64,000 nucleotides of DNA from Molossus alvarezi (taxonomy: Eukaryota; Chordata; Mammalia; Chiroptera; Molossidae). Every line of letters starts with the position of its first letter. Position 1 is the stretch's first letter. The stretch covers positions 21,073,501 through 21,137,500 of the forward strand of contig CM073898.1 of assembly GCA_037176705.1 (NCBI GenBank), given 5' to 3'. This document shows, one piece after another, positions 21,751-34,381 of this stretch. The notes beneath the pieces are model-generated. The model did not search any database. It was not told where the DNA came from and saw only the letters and a program-made list of their open reading frames with translations. Made by a program: the position numbers and the translations under genes.

Positions 21751-23191
21751 ACCCAGAATAGCCAAACCACTCTTGAAAAAGAACAAAGTTGGAGACTCAC
21801 ATTCCCCATTTTCAAACCTACTACAAAGCCATTGTCATTAAGAGAGCCTAGTACTGGGACAGGGTAGGCATGTGGACCAATGGAATAGAACTGAGACCCA
21901 GAAAGAACCTGCTTATCTCTATGGTCAGTCAATTTTCAACCAGAGTGTCAAGATGACTCAGTGGGTAAAGAATAGTTTTCTCAGCAAATGGTCCTGGAAC
22001 AACTACTTATCCACATGCAAACAAATGAATCTGCAGCCCTACCGCACACCCTCCACGGAATTAATTAAAAATGGATCAGAGGTCTAACTATAAAGGTGAA
22101 AATGATAAAACTCTTAGAAGTAAACACAGATGTAAATCTTTGTGACCTTGAGTTTGACAATAGTTTCTTAGATATGAGAGCAAAAGCACAGTATAACCAG
22201 AGGGAAAAAAAGAGAAATTGGACTTCATCAAAATTAAAAACTTTTGTAGGTCAAAATACACTGTCAAGAAAGTGAAAAGAGGGGTACAGACTGACAATCC
22301 CCAGAAGAGGGGGTGGTGGGGGAGAGATAAACCACAGAACTTATATGCATGTGTGCATGAACAATGGACATGGACAACAAAGCTGGGGATAGGGCAGGGA
22401 GGGAGAGGGAGGGGGTAATCAGTGGGGGAAAAGGAGAAACATCTGTAACAAAAATAAATTAATTACTTAAAAAAAAAGTGAAAGGCCAACACACAGAATG
22501 AAAAAAAATATTTGCACGTCCTATATCTGCTGAGGGTCTAATATTCAGAATATATGCAGAATTCTTGCAATTCAACAGTAAAGAGAAAAATAACCCAATA
22601 TAAAAAATGTGCAATGGATATGAATAAACACTTCTCTACCCTACAAATGGCCAAGAAGCACATGGTAAGATGCTCTAGATTAATAGCCAGAGAAGAAATG
22701 CAAATCAAATCACATGAGATATCACTCCACACCCATTAAGATGCTATAATAAAAAGAAAAATTATGAAACATCACAAGCATTGGCATGGATGTGGAGACT
22801 GGAATCCTCATGAATTGCTGGGAATATAGAACGGTGCAGCCACTATGGAAACCAGTAACCAGTATGGCAGTTTCTTAAAAAGTTAAACCTAGCCCTGGCT
22901 GGTTTGGCTCAGTGCTTGGAGCATCAGCCTGCGGACCAGAGAGTCCCGGGTTTGGTTCCCACTAGGGGTACTTACAAAAAAAAGTTAAACCTAAAGTTAC
23001 CATAGGACCCAGAAATTCCACTCTGAGATATATATCCGAGAGAACCGCAGACATATGTTCATACAAAAACTTGTACACTAATGGTCATAGCAGCATTATT
23101 AACGTAGCTCCAAAGTAGAAACAACTGAATGAATACCCATGAACTGATGGTGAATAAACAAAATGTGGTATCTCCAGACTAGACAATCAAA
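21751..23191 (+). mobile_element. L1 ORF2 3' fragment with two insertions (copy 2)
   Basis: Same as 8350-9790, including both internal insertions. One G-to-T difference lies in the G-rich run of the first insertion (near 22416). Confidence 0.9.
22892..22978 (+). mobile_element. Minimal Ves SINE (copy 2)
   Basis: Same head-only insertion as 9491-9577, with the same flanking direct repeats. Confidence 0.9.
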
Positions 23192-23197
23192 CCAAAA

Positions 23198-23334
23198 ATA
23201 CCCCTTGCCCATTAGTGTTTACTCCCCTCATCCCCCTTTATGTAGCCCCTGCTGACCAGTAATCTACTTTTTCTCTTTTGATTTGCTGATTCTGGACATG
23301 TCATATAGATGGAATCATACAGTTTTGTCTAGTA

Positions 23335-23377
<43 letters not shown>

Positions 23378-23635
23378 CTGGCTTCTTTCACTTAGCGTAC
23401 TGTTTTCCGGATTCACATGTCACAGCATGTGTAAGTACTTCATGACTTTTATTGCCAAATGACATTCCATTGTATGGATACACTGCATTTTATTTGCCCA
23501 TTCATCAGTGGATGGGGACTTGAGTTGTTGCCACGTTTTTGGCTTTTATGAGGAATGCTGCTATGAACATTCATGTACAAGTTTTTGTGTGGTCATGTTT
23601 TGATTTCTCTTGGGCTCTTGTATCTATTTTAAAGG
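23198..23635 (-). mobile_element. L1 3'-region fragment, antisense (copy 2)
   Basis: Same as 9797-10240, with a shorter GT tract (23337-23373, about 37 bp). Confidence 0.8.
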
Positions 23636-26600
23636 CTGTAAAAATTTTTCCTGACTTAGAAAATTATCATTTCTTTCCTGACATGTAGAAAGCTTTCTCA
23701 TCGAAAGGTAGAAAATTGACTCTGTGTTCCATAACATCACATCCTTAGGAAGCTGGGCGAGACTGGTTTTACTGACAAGTCCTGGAGAGCTGAGGTGACT
23801 GCCGCCTGTCACCAACCAGCGGGTGATCATGACAGGCACAGAGCCAGGTCTCCTGACTCCTACACCTCCTTTTCCTCTAGATGTCATCATGAGCGCTTTC
23901 ACCCATGTCTTACCAGAGTGCGCCATCAAGAATCTGGGAGGGGCGTGCTCCCAAGGAGAAGATGACTCCTCCCAGAGAGGGGTCTGAGAGGGGAGTCGGC
24001 CTCCCTGCCTTCCCCAAACCACCCCCCTTCTCCATGACTTGCTGTGGCACTTGCAGTCCCACCAGCAGCCAACCCCCCGGCTTAATGAGGAGCTCCCAAG
24101 TGGAAAGGCCTGTGTGAGCAAGATGGACGGGAAACAGTGACCCGGGTGGGCTGGGAAGCATGTCCCCACAGGACGGAGCTGTTCATGAAAGACCTTGGAC
24201 ACTTTGAGTCGAGCAAGTGTCTCTGGGCCAGGCTACAAGATTTGGCAGGTGGGCCATGCTAGCCTCCCTGATTCTGGACCAGCTCTATCATGTGAGGGCT
24301 CAGAGTTGTGCCCGCAGAGGACAGCCAGGCCTTGCAGGGTAGACCAGCACCTCGCAGAGGCTAGAGACTAGAGCAAGTGAGGGCGGGAGGCTTGTTCCTG
24401 AGCACCCCGTTGTTAACTGAGGAGAACCTTTGAGGAGGTAATGGCTAAAGTTCCATGTGGGGGCTAAGAGCCATCATAACTTGGGCCATAATACCGCATG
24501 CAAGGGCCAGCAAGCCTGGGACACCTCAGATGCATTCCTAAAACAATGTTCTCTGTTCTGCAGCACACAGAATATTTTGTAATCCCAAATGGGCCAATTG
24601 CCTCTTGGCTTGCGTTAGTGAGATGCTATTATCTCAAAAGTGTAAATCTCGGCTCTATTAGCTTTGGACAGGTTTTGGGGCCTCAGACTGCTGTTTCGTG
24701 GTCTTGCCATGAGCTCTGATGTGCAGACAGCGAGAACAGATGTCAGACCCCCCAGAAGATCAAAGTGTCCGCGCTGCCTTAGAAAATCTGCCGAGGCCAC
24801 GTGGCTCTCGGAATCTGTAGGAAGTATGTCATAAATATTCAAAGCAGATCTGCTCAACTGAGTCGACTCGAAAGCGAACATGTTCTCCACCGCGCCTGTG
24901 GAAGACCAGACCTTGCGTCCAGGTGGCCATGACCGACGCCACTCCTGGTCAGCGCTGGTCCCCTGCCCCCTGGCGTGTGTCCATTTCCCCATATACCCAA
25001 ATTAATGTGGTGCAAAAAGTTTTTTCTATCCTCTGTCCTAAAACTATCCTAAAATTGTCGTGGTTGTTTGTCTTTTCAGAACTGAAAATAAGAGCCCACT
25101 GTTTCCAGCACTGAGGACAGTGACCCCAGACGGGGAAGCCGGAGGGTTTATGACTCAGGAAAAGAGCCCTCCCAGAGGGGCCCAGGCTGTTTTCCTTCCA
25201 CCTTTCCCTTTCCTATTCTCTGAATTTCTTTTTGATTCTTTTGTACAAGTTTCTCCACCTGCCCCTCGCCACGTCGGTTCCAGCCGCGTCTCCCTGGCCC
25301 CCGCCCGCCGCCCCTGGGTCTCCTCCCTGCCCACTTTCCCCTCCGCATCGGCAGGCCCAGATTTCTGCCGGCCTCTCTCCCATTTACTCCAAAGCTTGTC
25401 ATTGCTTTTAACTTGCGGCTAAAAATGAGCAGAAGGCCAGCAGGAGGACTTTGAAAAAGACAAGCTCCCCCATGCCCACTCTTGGTGGCGTTGACTCCGG
25501 GTCGGGAGGGCGTGCGGACTGGACGCCTGCCCCGCTCCCTGCGGCCGGCCACGGCTTTCTCCTTACACTGCGCACTTTTGTGTAAAGACCTTTCGCCAGT
25601 ACGGCCCGGTAGAACAAATGTTAAATGGAAAAAACCCTCAAAGTAGACATTTTTAAGACCGATCTTAACGTCCTTAAGATTATCTATGCCCAAACCTGCA
25701 TCTGATAGTAACATCTTTTTCAAACATCCTTTTCTGAAAACAGCCACCCCGAAATTGCTACTGTGTGAAAGTTCCTGAGCCATTTGTACTTTGTGGTTTT
25801 TAACAGGAGTGTCTCCAGGCTGGCTGTGCCCCGCAGAGGTTATCACCCAGCTCTCGATAGACACAAAATTGTGACAAGTGCATGATGTCCCGGCTAAAAA
25901 CTACCTGCCACCGACGGCCGTAATTGACAAGGGTAGCACATTTCGCCACATGGTATGAGCTATCTCTGTTCCCAAAGAGGCAGCTCTCCTGGTGTGACAA
26001 ATTGTTTGTGGGACAACACACGTTATAGCCCAGACAGTTAGACAAAACACCCCACTGCAGTTGAAACCACAGTCTGGGCCCCTGAATAAGAAACATGCAA
26101 AATCCCACCTGCCGGCCGACACTGAGGCTCGATTTTCTCCCCTGCTCCTTTTTTCAACCAAGAAAATCAAATGTCAAAGGAGTGTAATGTTGAGAAAAGG
26201 ACCCGGGGTGAGGTTCCTACATACACTTGATTCAGTTAGCGATATTTGAGGTGGCCCAACTACAGGCAGCTTGGATGGTGTGTCTGAGGTCAAGCTGCTT
26301 GCGATTAGGAGTTTAAACCCTGATGTTTAATTGTTTGCAGACAGATGTAGCGTAATGGCTAACAACACAGCAGATATAGTCTCAGCAGGCACCTGTGGTC
26401 TGGCCTGGCTGTCTGTTAAAGATTGATATACTCTGCAGAAGAATCCCTGCCAACATTAAGTTCTCATGCGCTCTGCCGTTTGTACCCAATATTTATGATA
26501 CTGGGAGGTAGGATTTTTTTCCATAGGTGGAAGGTGAGATGATTGGGAATGAAATAGGGGTAGGAGGGTTGATTTGGGGCGTCCGTTCTGTCAGGGAAAA

Positions 26601-27017
26601 GTCTTAAGGTTGTATGAAATGTTTAAAACCTCTCTCTTTCCAAGTGATGGCTTCTCCTGATGATGTAACAAGATGGGAATGTTGTGCTGTCTTTAGTAAA
26701 TCTGTGGTATTCGTATCTGTTGGGTATTAATGTGTATCATGTGTGTTGAAAGCATGGGTACCTTCTATATTTTCAGTCATGAGCAAAGGTCTATACTTTT
26801 ATCAGCTATGTGTAATATACACATGTGTGTACAATATACACAGAGCAAAGCGTACATACAATTTCTCTTGTGTTCCCGTTCTTTTCCCTGGGAGCACTGT
26901 AAATGTCCATAGAAATGGTTTATGAGGCTCAATCTCCAGGGCTGGAGGTGTGCAGGAGGCAGCAGATCGATGTTTCTCTCTCCCTCTCTTTCTCTCTCTC
27001 TATAAAAAAGAAAATCA

Positions 27018-27263
27018 GCCCTGGCTAGTTTGGCTCAGCGGTTAGAGCGTCGGCCTGCGGTCCGAAGAGACCCGGGTTTGGTTCCAGCTAAGGGCGCGTA
27101 CTTCGGTTGCAGTTTGTCCCTGGCCCTGGTTGGTCGTGCGGGTGGCAGCCACTCGATGTGTCCCTTCACATCGATGTTTCTCACTCTCTCTCCCTTCCTC
27201 TCTCTCCCTCCCACTCTATCTGTACAAAAATGGAAAAATATCCTCGGGTGAGGATAAAAAAAA
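27018..27263 (+). mobile_element. Nested Ves-type SINE (copy 2)
   Basis: Same insertion as 13618-13863, in the tail of the same older Ves1 fragment (26949-27017). Confidence 0.95.
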
Positions 27264-27355
27264 AAAAAAGAAAATCAATAGAAAGGGAAAAAAAAAATCT
27301 TAAAAAAAATAAATAAATAAATAAGAGCCGTACCAAAGGAAAAGCCTGTTTTCTG

Positions 27356-27805
27356 GAGCCTGGGTACACCTGCAGCGTGGGAGCCTGGGTACGCCTGCAG
27401 CGTGGGAGCCTTGGCACAGCTGCAGCGTGGGAGCCTTGGTACACCTGCAGCGTGGGAGCCTGGGCACACCTGCAGCGTGGGAGTCTTGGTACACCTGCAG
27501 CGTGGGAGCCTGGGTACACCTGCAGCGTGGGAGCCTGGGCACGCCTGCAGCGTGGGAGCCTTGGCACAGCTGCAGCGTGGGAGCCCTGGCACACCTGCAG
27601 CATGGGAGCCTGGGTACGCCTGCAGCGTGGGAGCCTGGGTACGCCTGCAGCGTGGGAGCCTTGGCACGCCTGCAGCGTGGGAGCCTGGGCACGCCTGCAG
27701 CGTGGGAGCCTGGGCACGCCTGCAGCGTGGGAGCCTGGGCACACTTGCAGAGTGGGAGCCTGGGCACGCCTGCAGCGTGGGAGTCTTGGCACGCCTGCAG
27801 CGTGG
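27356..27805 (+). repeat. 25-bp minisatellite, 18 units (copy 2)
   Basis: Same 18 units in the same order as 13956-14405. No gain or loss of units was seen, although such arrays normally change quickly. Confidence 0.97.
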
Positions 27806-28439
27806 CGGTGGACCGGGACATCTGCTTTCGGTTCTGTTGTTACCAGATCAAATGCAGCCTTCGTCTTCCAGCCCATCCCAGCCCGGTTCCAGGTCCCATC
27901 TCACCGTGTTCCCAGGTGGCCCTTACATCCTGCCGCCCGAGTCCATTTTTGGATCATTCTAGTCGTTTCCTTTCCAGTTCCTCCACTCCATAGTCAATCC
28001 GTCAGTAAATTCTGTCTCTGTTACCTCAAACAATGTCCAAATACGCTTTTCTCCAACTGGACTCACACCCTCAGTCCACTCGCTGGCCTCCTGGAAGGGG
28101 CCCGTGTCCCCTGTGGCCCCGTCGGACCCACCTCGTGGAACAGCTGCAATAACCATCCAGACACACCTCAGGCAGCCCCGCGACTGTCCTGCTTGCTGTC
28201 CCATGTCCCGTGTGCTTCCCCAGATGCTTTCCTTTCTCTCAGAGGCATTTGAAAGTCCTCATGACGGCAGCACCGTATCCCCTGCCTCCGGGCTCTCGTC
28301 GGCCTCGCACACAGTGTCACGTCCTGCCGTCCCTGGCACCACGGTCAACAGCCAGCTTCTTTCAGCTCGTGCGGCAAGTCGAGCGCTTGCCCATCTCCGA
28401 GGCTGCCTGTCCCCCTGCCCCGACTGGTCACATAATTCC

Positions 28440-28997
28440 ACCCTTGCTGTCGTGTGGGTCTCAGCACAAATGTCACGTCCTCAAAGTTTTCCCCAAACCA
28501 TCTTTAAAGTAGATCCTCTCTATCCGCCATTCTCTCCTTGGCTTTCGCGATAATCTGTGATGACGCTTCCTAGTTACATTACTGTTGTTTTCCCACATGA
28601 GACTCTAAGTCTAATGAAAGTAGGAACCATGCATATTTAAAAAAAAATTTTCTTTATTGTTATTTAGAGTGAGGAAGGGAGAGGGAGAGAGAGATAGAAA
28701 CATTGATGAGAGAGAACATCAATTGGCTGCCTCCTGCACGCCCCCCATTGGGGATCAGGCCCACAACCTGGGCATGTGCCTTGACCAGGAATCGAACCGG
28801 CGACCTCTTGGTGCATGGGTCGATGCTCAACCACTGACCCTCACCAGCCGGGCACCATATATATTTTTTGAACAGGGTAATATAATTTTTTGAAAATATT
28901 TTAATAGTTTTCATTTTTCATGTATCCTCAGTGCTTAGCACAGTATCTGGCACAAACTAGGTGCTCAGTAAACACTTGTCGAATGAATGAACAGAAA
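28440..28997 (+). mobile_element. L2 LINE 3' end (copy 2)
   Basis: Same as 15040-15597, again split by the antisense Ves1 SINE. Confidence 0.75.
28638..28853 (-). mobile_element. Ves1-type SINE, antisense (copy 2)
   Basis: Same insertion as 15238-15453. Confidence 0.92.
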
Positions 28998-29679
28998 ATA
29001 CTTATAAATGTTATGGAAAAGTCCACCTACCAAAATTTCAACGTTAGTTCTACCTCTGTTTCCTAAGGCACCATAAAAGGACCCTGCAGCTCCTTATACA
29101 TGATCGCTTTTCATTTGCTTTCTGCACTGTGTAGACCTTTCCTCCTTCCTCGCGCGACCTGGCTCCAACTGCTTCACTGAACTGATCCTTTTCGGTTGGA
29201 AGACTCATTTGGCAACATCCCTCATAAAACAAAAGAAGCGGATGTGTTCTGACTGCCACAGAATCCAGTTGGCCTCACCCTCCCCGATGAGAATCATATC
29301 TAGCTTCTAGGTCTTTCATTTTTAGGATCTGTGGGTTTTTTTTTCCTTCAACGTATTGCAAAATAGAACATTTCCCAAGATTTCTGTCTTCTTTCCCATT
29401 TTCCATGATTTCTCAAACTCACGGCCAGGGGCTCTGAGATTATATCTGCAATTTTTTTTTTTCACACTCTGGAATATAATTTGTCCGGGCCTAGAGGTTT
29501 GAAATCATTTATGATGTCAAGATCGTTTTTATTCCCTGACTTAATGTGGGCCCCGTTTTAGAATTCATAATCCATTCTCCTTGCTCCATAAGATGGAATT
29601 TGAATATTTGGTAATTGTTATTTTGTTGCCTGTTAACATTCTATCATCTTTTTGGATCTGTTACTTCCTTGTGCTTCTT

Positions 29680-29815
29680 TTCTTCCTCCTCTTCCTCCTC
29701 TTCCCTTCTTTTATCTTTCTGTTTTTGTTCTTTCCTCCCCCGCTTCTTGCCTTCGTTCCACCCCCTTCCCTCCCTTCCTTCCTCCTCTCTTACCCCATTC
29801 TCTCTCTCTCTGAAC
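29680..29815 (+). repeat. CT-rich tract at the end of copy 2
   Basis: A polypyrimidine stretch ('cttcctcctcttcctcctct', then T- and C-rich runs ending 'tctctctctctg'). Copy 1 breaks off after the first seven bases 'tcttcct' of this tract. It could have stopped assembly or, if the duplication is real, served as a recombination site with the VNTR. Confidence 0.9.
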
Positions 29816-31795
29816 TGAACCTTTCATGGAACACCTTCTTCATCTCTCTTATTTCTTGGATTTCCCATTAGCTGAGGCTTTAGCCTTGCTGAAAACCATC
29901 ATTTTTTGTATTGTTCTTGGGTATGCGTCCCTCATTATCTTTTGTGAGCGAGTCCTTTAAAAAGCATGCGTCTGTGAGGAGTGTTCTGCTTTCCCACACG
30001 GGCTTAGGGCTTTCCTTTGCCTTTTCACTGAGGTTCTTCATTGCTGCCTCCGAATTTACGTAGTCGTCCCCTGCCGTACTATTACGCATTCCCAAAAGAC
30101 CTGGCCACTTTCTCCCAAAGTCCCTATAATTTCGGTACAGAAACCAGTTGGCTACAATTATATCTAAAATGGCAGTTCCTCCTCTCTGCAAGCTCGAATT
30201 GTTAGCTCGGTATGTGAAAAATTTTTATAAGTGACTGTATTGTAGCCAAATGTGACCTCCAACAGACATAAAGCTAGTTCAGGTCCCTCTCCCCGTGATT
30301 GCTGTGGTTACAGGGTCGGCCTCCAGAAAGCCTTGTCCTTGCCTGGGCATCGTGGGACCCCTCACCCTAGAGGGACTGCCGTTTCTATTTCTCCTGTAAT
30401 TCTATCCCGCCCCTTCTCATGGAGCGGCCTCTGGACAGGACCTCGCCATTTGCATCCCTTTTCCCAGGCAAGGCTGCCTCCTCCTAGTCCTCCTGCTGCT
30501 GCACTTCAGCCAGGTGTCCGGTCTCACCCACGCGAGAACTTACGTTAATTTACCGTCCCAAGTCTGGCTTTGCGGCCCATCCTCGGCGGTTCAGGCAGAG
30601 TTATTAATGCCTGAGGGTTTTCCTGCAGAGCTTCTCTCATTTTCCACTGAGAATTAGGAATGAGGGACCGGCTATGGTGGTCCAGCAATTTCCGCAGGTG
30701 GTCTGCTTCTTCTCCCCCTAGATCTGCATTCTCCTTTGTCCTTGGGAAGACTTTCCTTCTGACTGCCTAGTACTCTACCCTTTTAAAAAAAATGTTCGCT
30801 AGTAATTTTGAGCCCGGAAAGGTGTTCCTCTGGGACTTTGCTTGTTCCTCCGAGCACACCACAGTGCGGGTGATACTGCAGGGACAGCCGGGAGTGTGCC
30901 CCGCCACAAACTGGCAGCGGGGAGAGAGCGCCTCTCAGTGTCACTGACGGTGTGTCTGTGATCAGGAACCATGTGAGGAGGACAGACACAGGGATACAAC
31001 TTGTAGAAACGGGCCCTGCAGATTGCAGCGTGGCCCTCTTTGGGCTCCAAAAAGCAGCTTTTCATTTGTCCCTGGACTAGGGAGAAGGGCTGTGCCTACG
31101 TGAGGAGGAGGTGCCCGGGAGGAGGCTGGAGGAGGGATATGGGCTTTGGGGAAGGGAGAAGCCTGCAGGGTTCGGCCCCCCCTGCCCCTCTTTCCAGCAG
31201 ATAACCAGGCCGTCTCTCTGGCCCCTCTGGGCTGGGAGAGGAGCCCCTCCCCATCCTGTTCCAGCATGGCCCCCCCTTCCAGCTGGGATCCTGTCCCGCC
31301 CGTACACTTCGCATTTCCTGCGCTGACCTCCCTGGCGATTCCCCTGGACCTCAGGGAGGCAGCTGCCTCCTCTCCTGGTTGCCCGGGCCTATTGCACCTA
31401 ACCCCCTATTCCCGCAACTCCCCCCATCTCCTTGGCACCCCCATGAGTTGTCTGTACCCATGCTTTTCCACCTGACCTCACAGAATGAACCTGATGACGC
31501 AGACCTGGGAGGTGGCATGTGTTTATGGGCTGCCATTTGAGGTTCATTAAAAGGCCGTTTGTAGGTAGTTTGGGGCGTGCCGCTGAAACTAGACACGAGC
31601 GTGCACAGGTGTACTTCCTGGCATGTCGTATGTGCTCAACTGATGCACCAATGCGTTCTCATCTATAAAATAGATCAAATAGCATCAACTTGGTGTGTTT
31701 ATTTTGAAGGGAGGTACATGAATACATTACAGAGTACCTGTAATGAAGAGCCGTTTCGGGGAGATGAGTAGGCTACTAGTTAGGGTGATTCGTCT
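29816..31795. other. Intergenic DNA, no gene seen
   Basis: About 2 kb of unique-looking sequence. Several overlapping open frames lie at 30962-31475 on both strands in a GC-rich patch, but none shows a known domain, a splice context or codon-like periodicity that I can recognise. Confidence 0.4.
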
Positions 31796-31998
31796 GATTA
31801 ACTTTGAGAGCTGGTTCTGCCACTAACTGACTGTGTGATGGCAAGATACTTAACCTTTCATTTTCCCCAACTATAACACGGGAACAACTGGAGAACCTGC
31901 TCTACAGGGTCCACGATTAAGTGAGATAACGCAGGCAAAGCATCCTAGCCAATGCCAGTGCTCAGCAAGGGCCTCGGAAGTCATTACTATTCCTGGTT
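31796..31998 (+). mobile_element. MIR SINE
   Basis: The motif order matches MIR: 'gctggttctgccactaactg', 'ctgtgtgatggcaagatac', 'ttaacctttcattttcccc', and later 'gattaagtgagataac' and 'gccagtgctcagcaagg'. It is strongly diverged. Confidence 0.75.
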
Positions 31999-32710
31999 TA
32001 TCGTCCATGTTCTCCCTGCTGCTCTCCCCAGCCCTGGGTAAGAAGAGACATTGTCACTGCGTGGGGGCGGGGGGCAAGGAGCAGAAGAGCCCAGAAGACA
32101 CGAGGGAGACTCCGCCCCTTAGAAGGGACGGACAGTGGACAGTGGGAGCTGCGGAAAACGACAAACTCAGAGAGGATGTGGGTTTAGCCAGGATGCGCAC
32201 CTGGCACTTTGTTGCTTTTATTCTCGTCTTGTGCCTTTTCCATCATTTTTATGGGCTGGTGCGTGGACATTTGCTGAAAGGGCTATTCCACCTGGATCTC
32301 ATTGAAATCACGCAGCCTTTCCTTTCGCTGAACACTTTTCCGTCCCAGGAACTATAATAAACGTTCCATTCGTGATGTAATTGTTCTGTTTCAGATTTTC
32401 TTTCCTACACTAAAAACTAGAGCTATCCAAAGCAGCCGAGACAATGGCCTGACCGTAAGGCATCGGAGGGCGAGCTGTTTCCTAGGGCTGACGTGTCTTT
32501 TCCTGCTGCGTCGTTACAGTCCGGCTCTCGGTGGGGGCTCCGTGGGGCAGGGAGGCGGAAAGATGAAGAGGATCCCTTGTGTTGTAAATTTTCCACTTTA
32601 TAAGGAGCAGGGAGGAGTGTGAGCTAAACAGAGGCAGCTTTCACGTGTGAGAAACCAGAAACCATCCTTACTTGGGCTGCTGAAAATGTCTGCAGAAAAC
32701 AAGCAGGTTC
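31999..32710. other. Intergenic DNA, no gene seen
   Basis: Unique-looking sequence between a MIR and a Ves SINE. The 116-codon open frame at 32007-32357 ends in a hydrophobic stretch but shows nothing recognisable and starts within repeat-flanking DNA. Confidence 0.35.
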
Positions 32711-32712
32711 TC

Positions 32713-32960
32713 ACCCTGGCTGGTGTGGCTCAGTGGTTAGAGCGTCGGCCCGCGGACTGGAGAGGCCTGGGTTCGGTTCCCGCTAAGGGCACGTACCTCG
32801 GTTGCAGTTTGTCCCCGGTCCGGTTGGGGTCACGTGGTGGCAACCACTCCGTGTGTCTCTCTTACATCAATGTTTCTCTCTCTCTCTTCCTCCCTCACTC
32901 CCTCCAGCTTTATCTGAAGAGAAATGCAAAAATGTCCTCGGGGAGAATAAAAAAAATCAG
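32713..32960 (+). mobile_element. Ves-type SINE
   Basis: Head 'ccctggctggtgtggctcag', box B-like 'gggttcggttccc', 'gtacctcggttgcagtttgt' body, TC-rich region and 'ggagaataaaaaaaatcag' tail. Imperfect flanking repeats, about 'aacaagcaggttct' before and 'aacaaccaggttct' after, fit a target duplication. Confidence 0.93.
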
Positions 32961-32978
32961 AAACAACAACCAGGTTCT

Positions 32979-34140
32979 GCCCAAATTTCTTCAGGAAAAA
33001 AAATATTCTGATGTTTAGCTGCCTGGGGACTTTTTCCTGAGGCCAGTGGACCTATCTGCCACTTCTCGGCTCCGACGGTAGCCACAGTGGGAAGGAGGGA
33101 GGATCACTGGGCCGGAGCTGAGCTCGGGTGTGCGGGAGGTAGGAACCGGGCCGGCCTCGATCAGCGAGGGGTGGGGTGGATCATTCATTGTTCAGTTGTG
33201 GTGAAGGGAAGGGAAGGGTGGTTTCACAGTCAAAGACACATCTTCAAGCCCCATTTTTCTTTTTCTTTTCTTCTTCTTTTTTTTTTTTAATGTGGGGTAA
33301 CTGCCCTTAATTTTATTTATTTATTTATTATATTTTTGTTATAGATGTTTCTCCCCCCCCCATTAGGCCCCATTATTCCTATTCATTACTCTACATGGGT
33401 TGTGAACCTTCATTTTCTTGACCGTGAGACAGGAAGTTAGTGCCCAGGCCACAGGGCACGCTGAGGCTTAGCAGAAATGAGATATGAGGGCAAGTGACCC
33501 TTCCCCAGAGCCACTGGATGAACGTGACAATGTGTCAGAGCGTTGATTTCCCCTTTCTTTCTTGGCTGGAGGACAGGGGAGCTTCTGGGTGTCCTTGAAT
33601 ACAGGAGGCCAGTGGCGGACAGGAGGGCCATGAAAGGTCAGTGTGGCATCTGTGTCTCATGCCCTCATGTGTCTCATCCTGGGTATACGTGTCCCTGTTC
33701 TGACCCCTCCCCTGGCCTAATGAGTGGGGTTTGGAGTGGAGCCAAGCCTTGGAGCCCAGGTGACACAGTCCTGCCTGAAGATGGAACAGAACCATGGTTC
33801 CCAATTCCACCCCCAGTCTGCGGCATCCATGGGCCACGGGATGCAGGCACTAGCTTCCAGGTGCCACCGTCACAGGGCTGTGGGCCATGGGGTACAACCA
33901 CAGGGAAGGAAGAGGGGAGGGCTGCTGCTGGCTTGTTCGTGAGCTACCCAGACACAGCTTCCAGGACACCCAGAGTCACGGGGGAGATTGTACACGAGGA
34001 GGGTGTGGGGAGCTCATAGGCCTGTAGGTGGGGCCTGCACTTCAACGGGACCTCACAAGTTGGTGAGGCTTGGGGACCTGTGAGATTGCTGTACCGCAGA
34101 GGGTGTCAGTGTGGATTAAGAGAGAAAGACCAAGTGAAAG
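32979..34140. other. Intergenic DNA, possible L1 3' remnant
   Basis: No gene is seen. The T-rich stretch with ATTT repeats and a C-run at about 33265-33420 ('ttgttatagatgtttctccc' in part) may be an antisense L1 3' end. The GC-rich open frames at 33535-34019 lie on both strands and show no domain. Confidence 0.35.
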
Positions 34141-34154
34141 CACGTTGCAAGTTA

Positions 34155-34367
34155 AACATTTTTTTTCTTTATTGATATCACAGAGAGAGAGGAAGGGAGA
34201 GGGAGAGAGAGAGAGACACATCAATGAGAGAGAACATCGATTGACTACCTCCTGCATGCCCCCCAGTGAGGATCGGGCCCACAACCTGGGCATGTGCCCT
34301 GGCCAGGTATTGAACAGCGTCTTGGTGCACGGGCCAACACTCAACCACTGAGCCACACTGGCCGGGT
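34155..34367 (-). mobile_element. Ves1-type SINE, antisense
   Basis: The reverse complement has the head 'ggccagtgtggctcagtggt', the 'ccagggcacatgcccaggtt' body and a GA/TC-rich tail. The flanks gcacgttgcaagtt and gcacgttacacgtt are an aged target duplication. The box B region is damaged ('gtattgaacagcgtc' on +). Confidence 0.92.
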
Positions 34368-34381
34368 GCACGTTACACGTT

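Larger units (their letters stand above)
16488..29687. repeat. Large near-identical segment, copy 2
   Basis: A 13,200-bp second copy of 3080-16287 in the same orientation. It begins inside the polypyrimidine VNTR ('gtcctcctcc') immediately after the gap, and it continues at 29688 into sequence absent from copy 1. All elements of copy 1 are present in the same order. Intervening stretches carry no gene. The listed copy 2 elements have the same interpretation as their partners. Confidence 0.97.

Noticed and set aside
30962..31475. Overlapping frames of 70-109 codons on both strands
   Set aside because: They are local GC-rich composition without homology or splice evidence.
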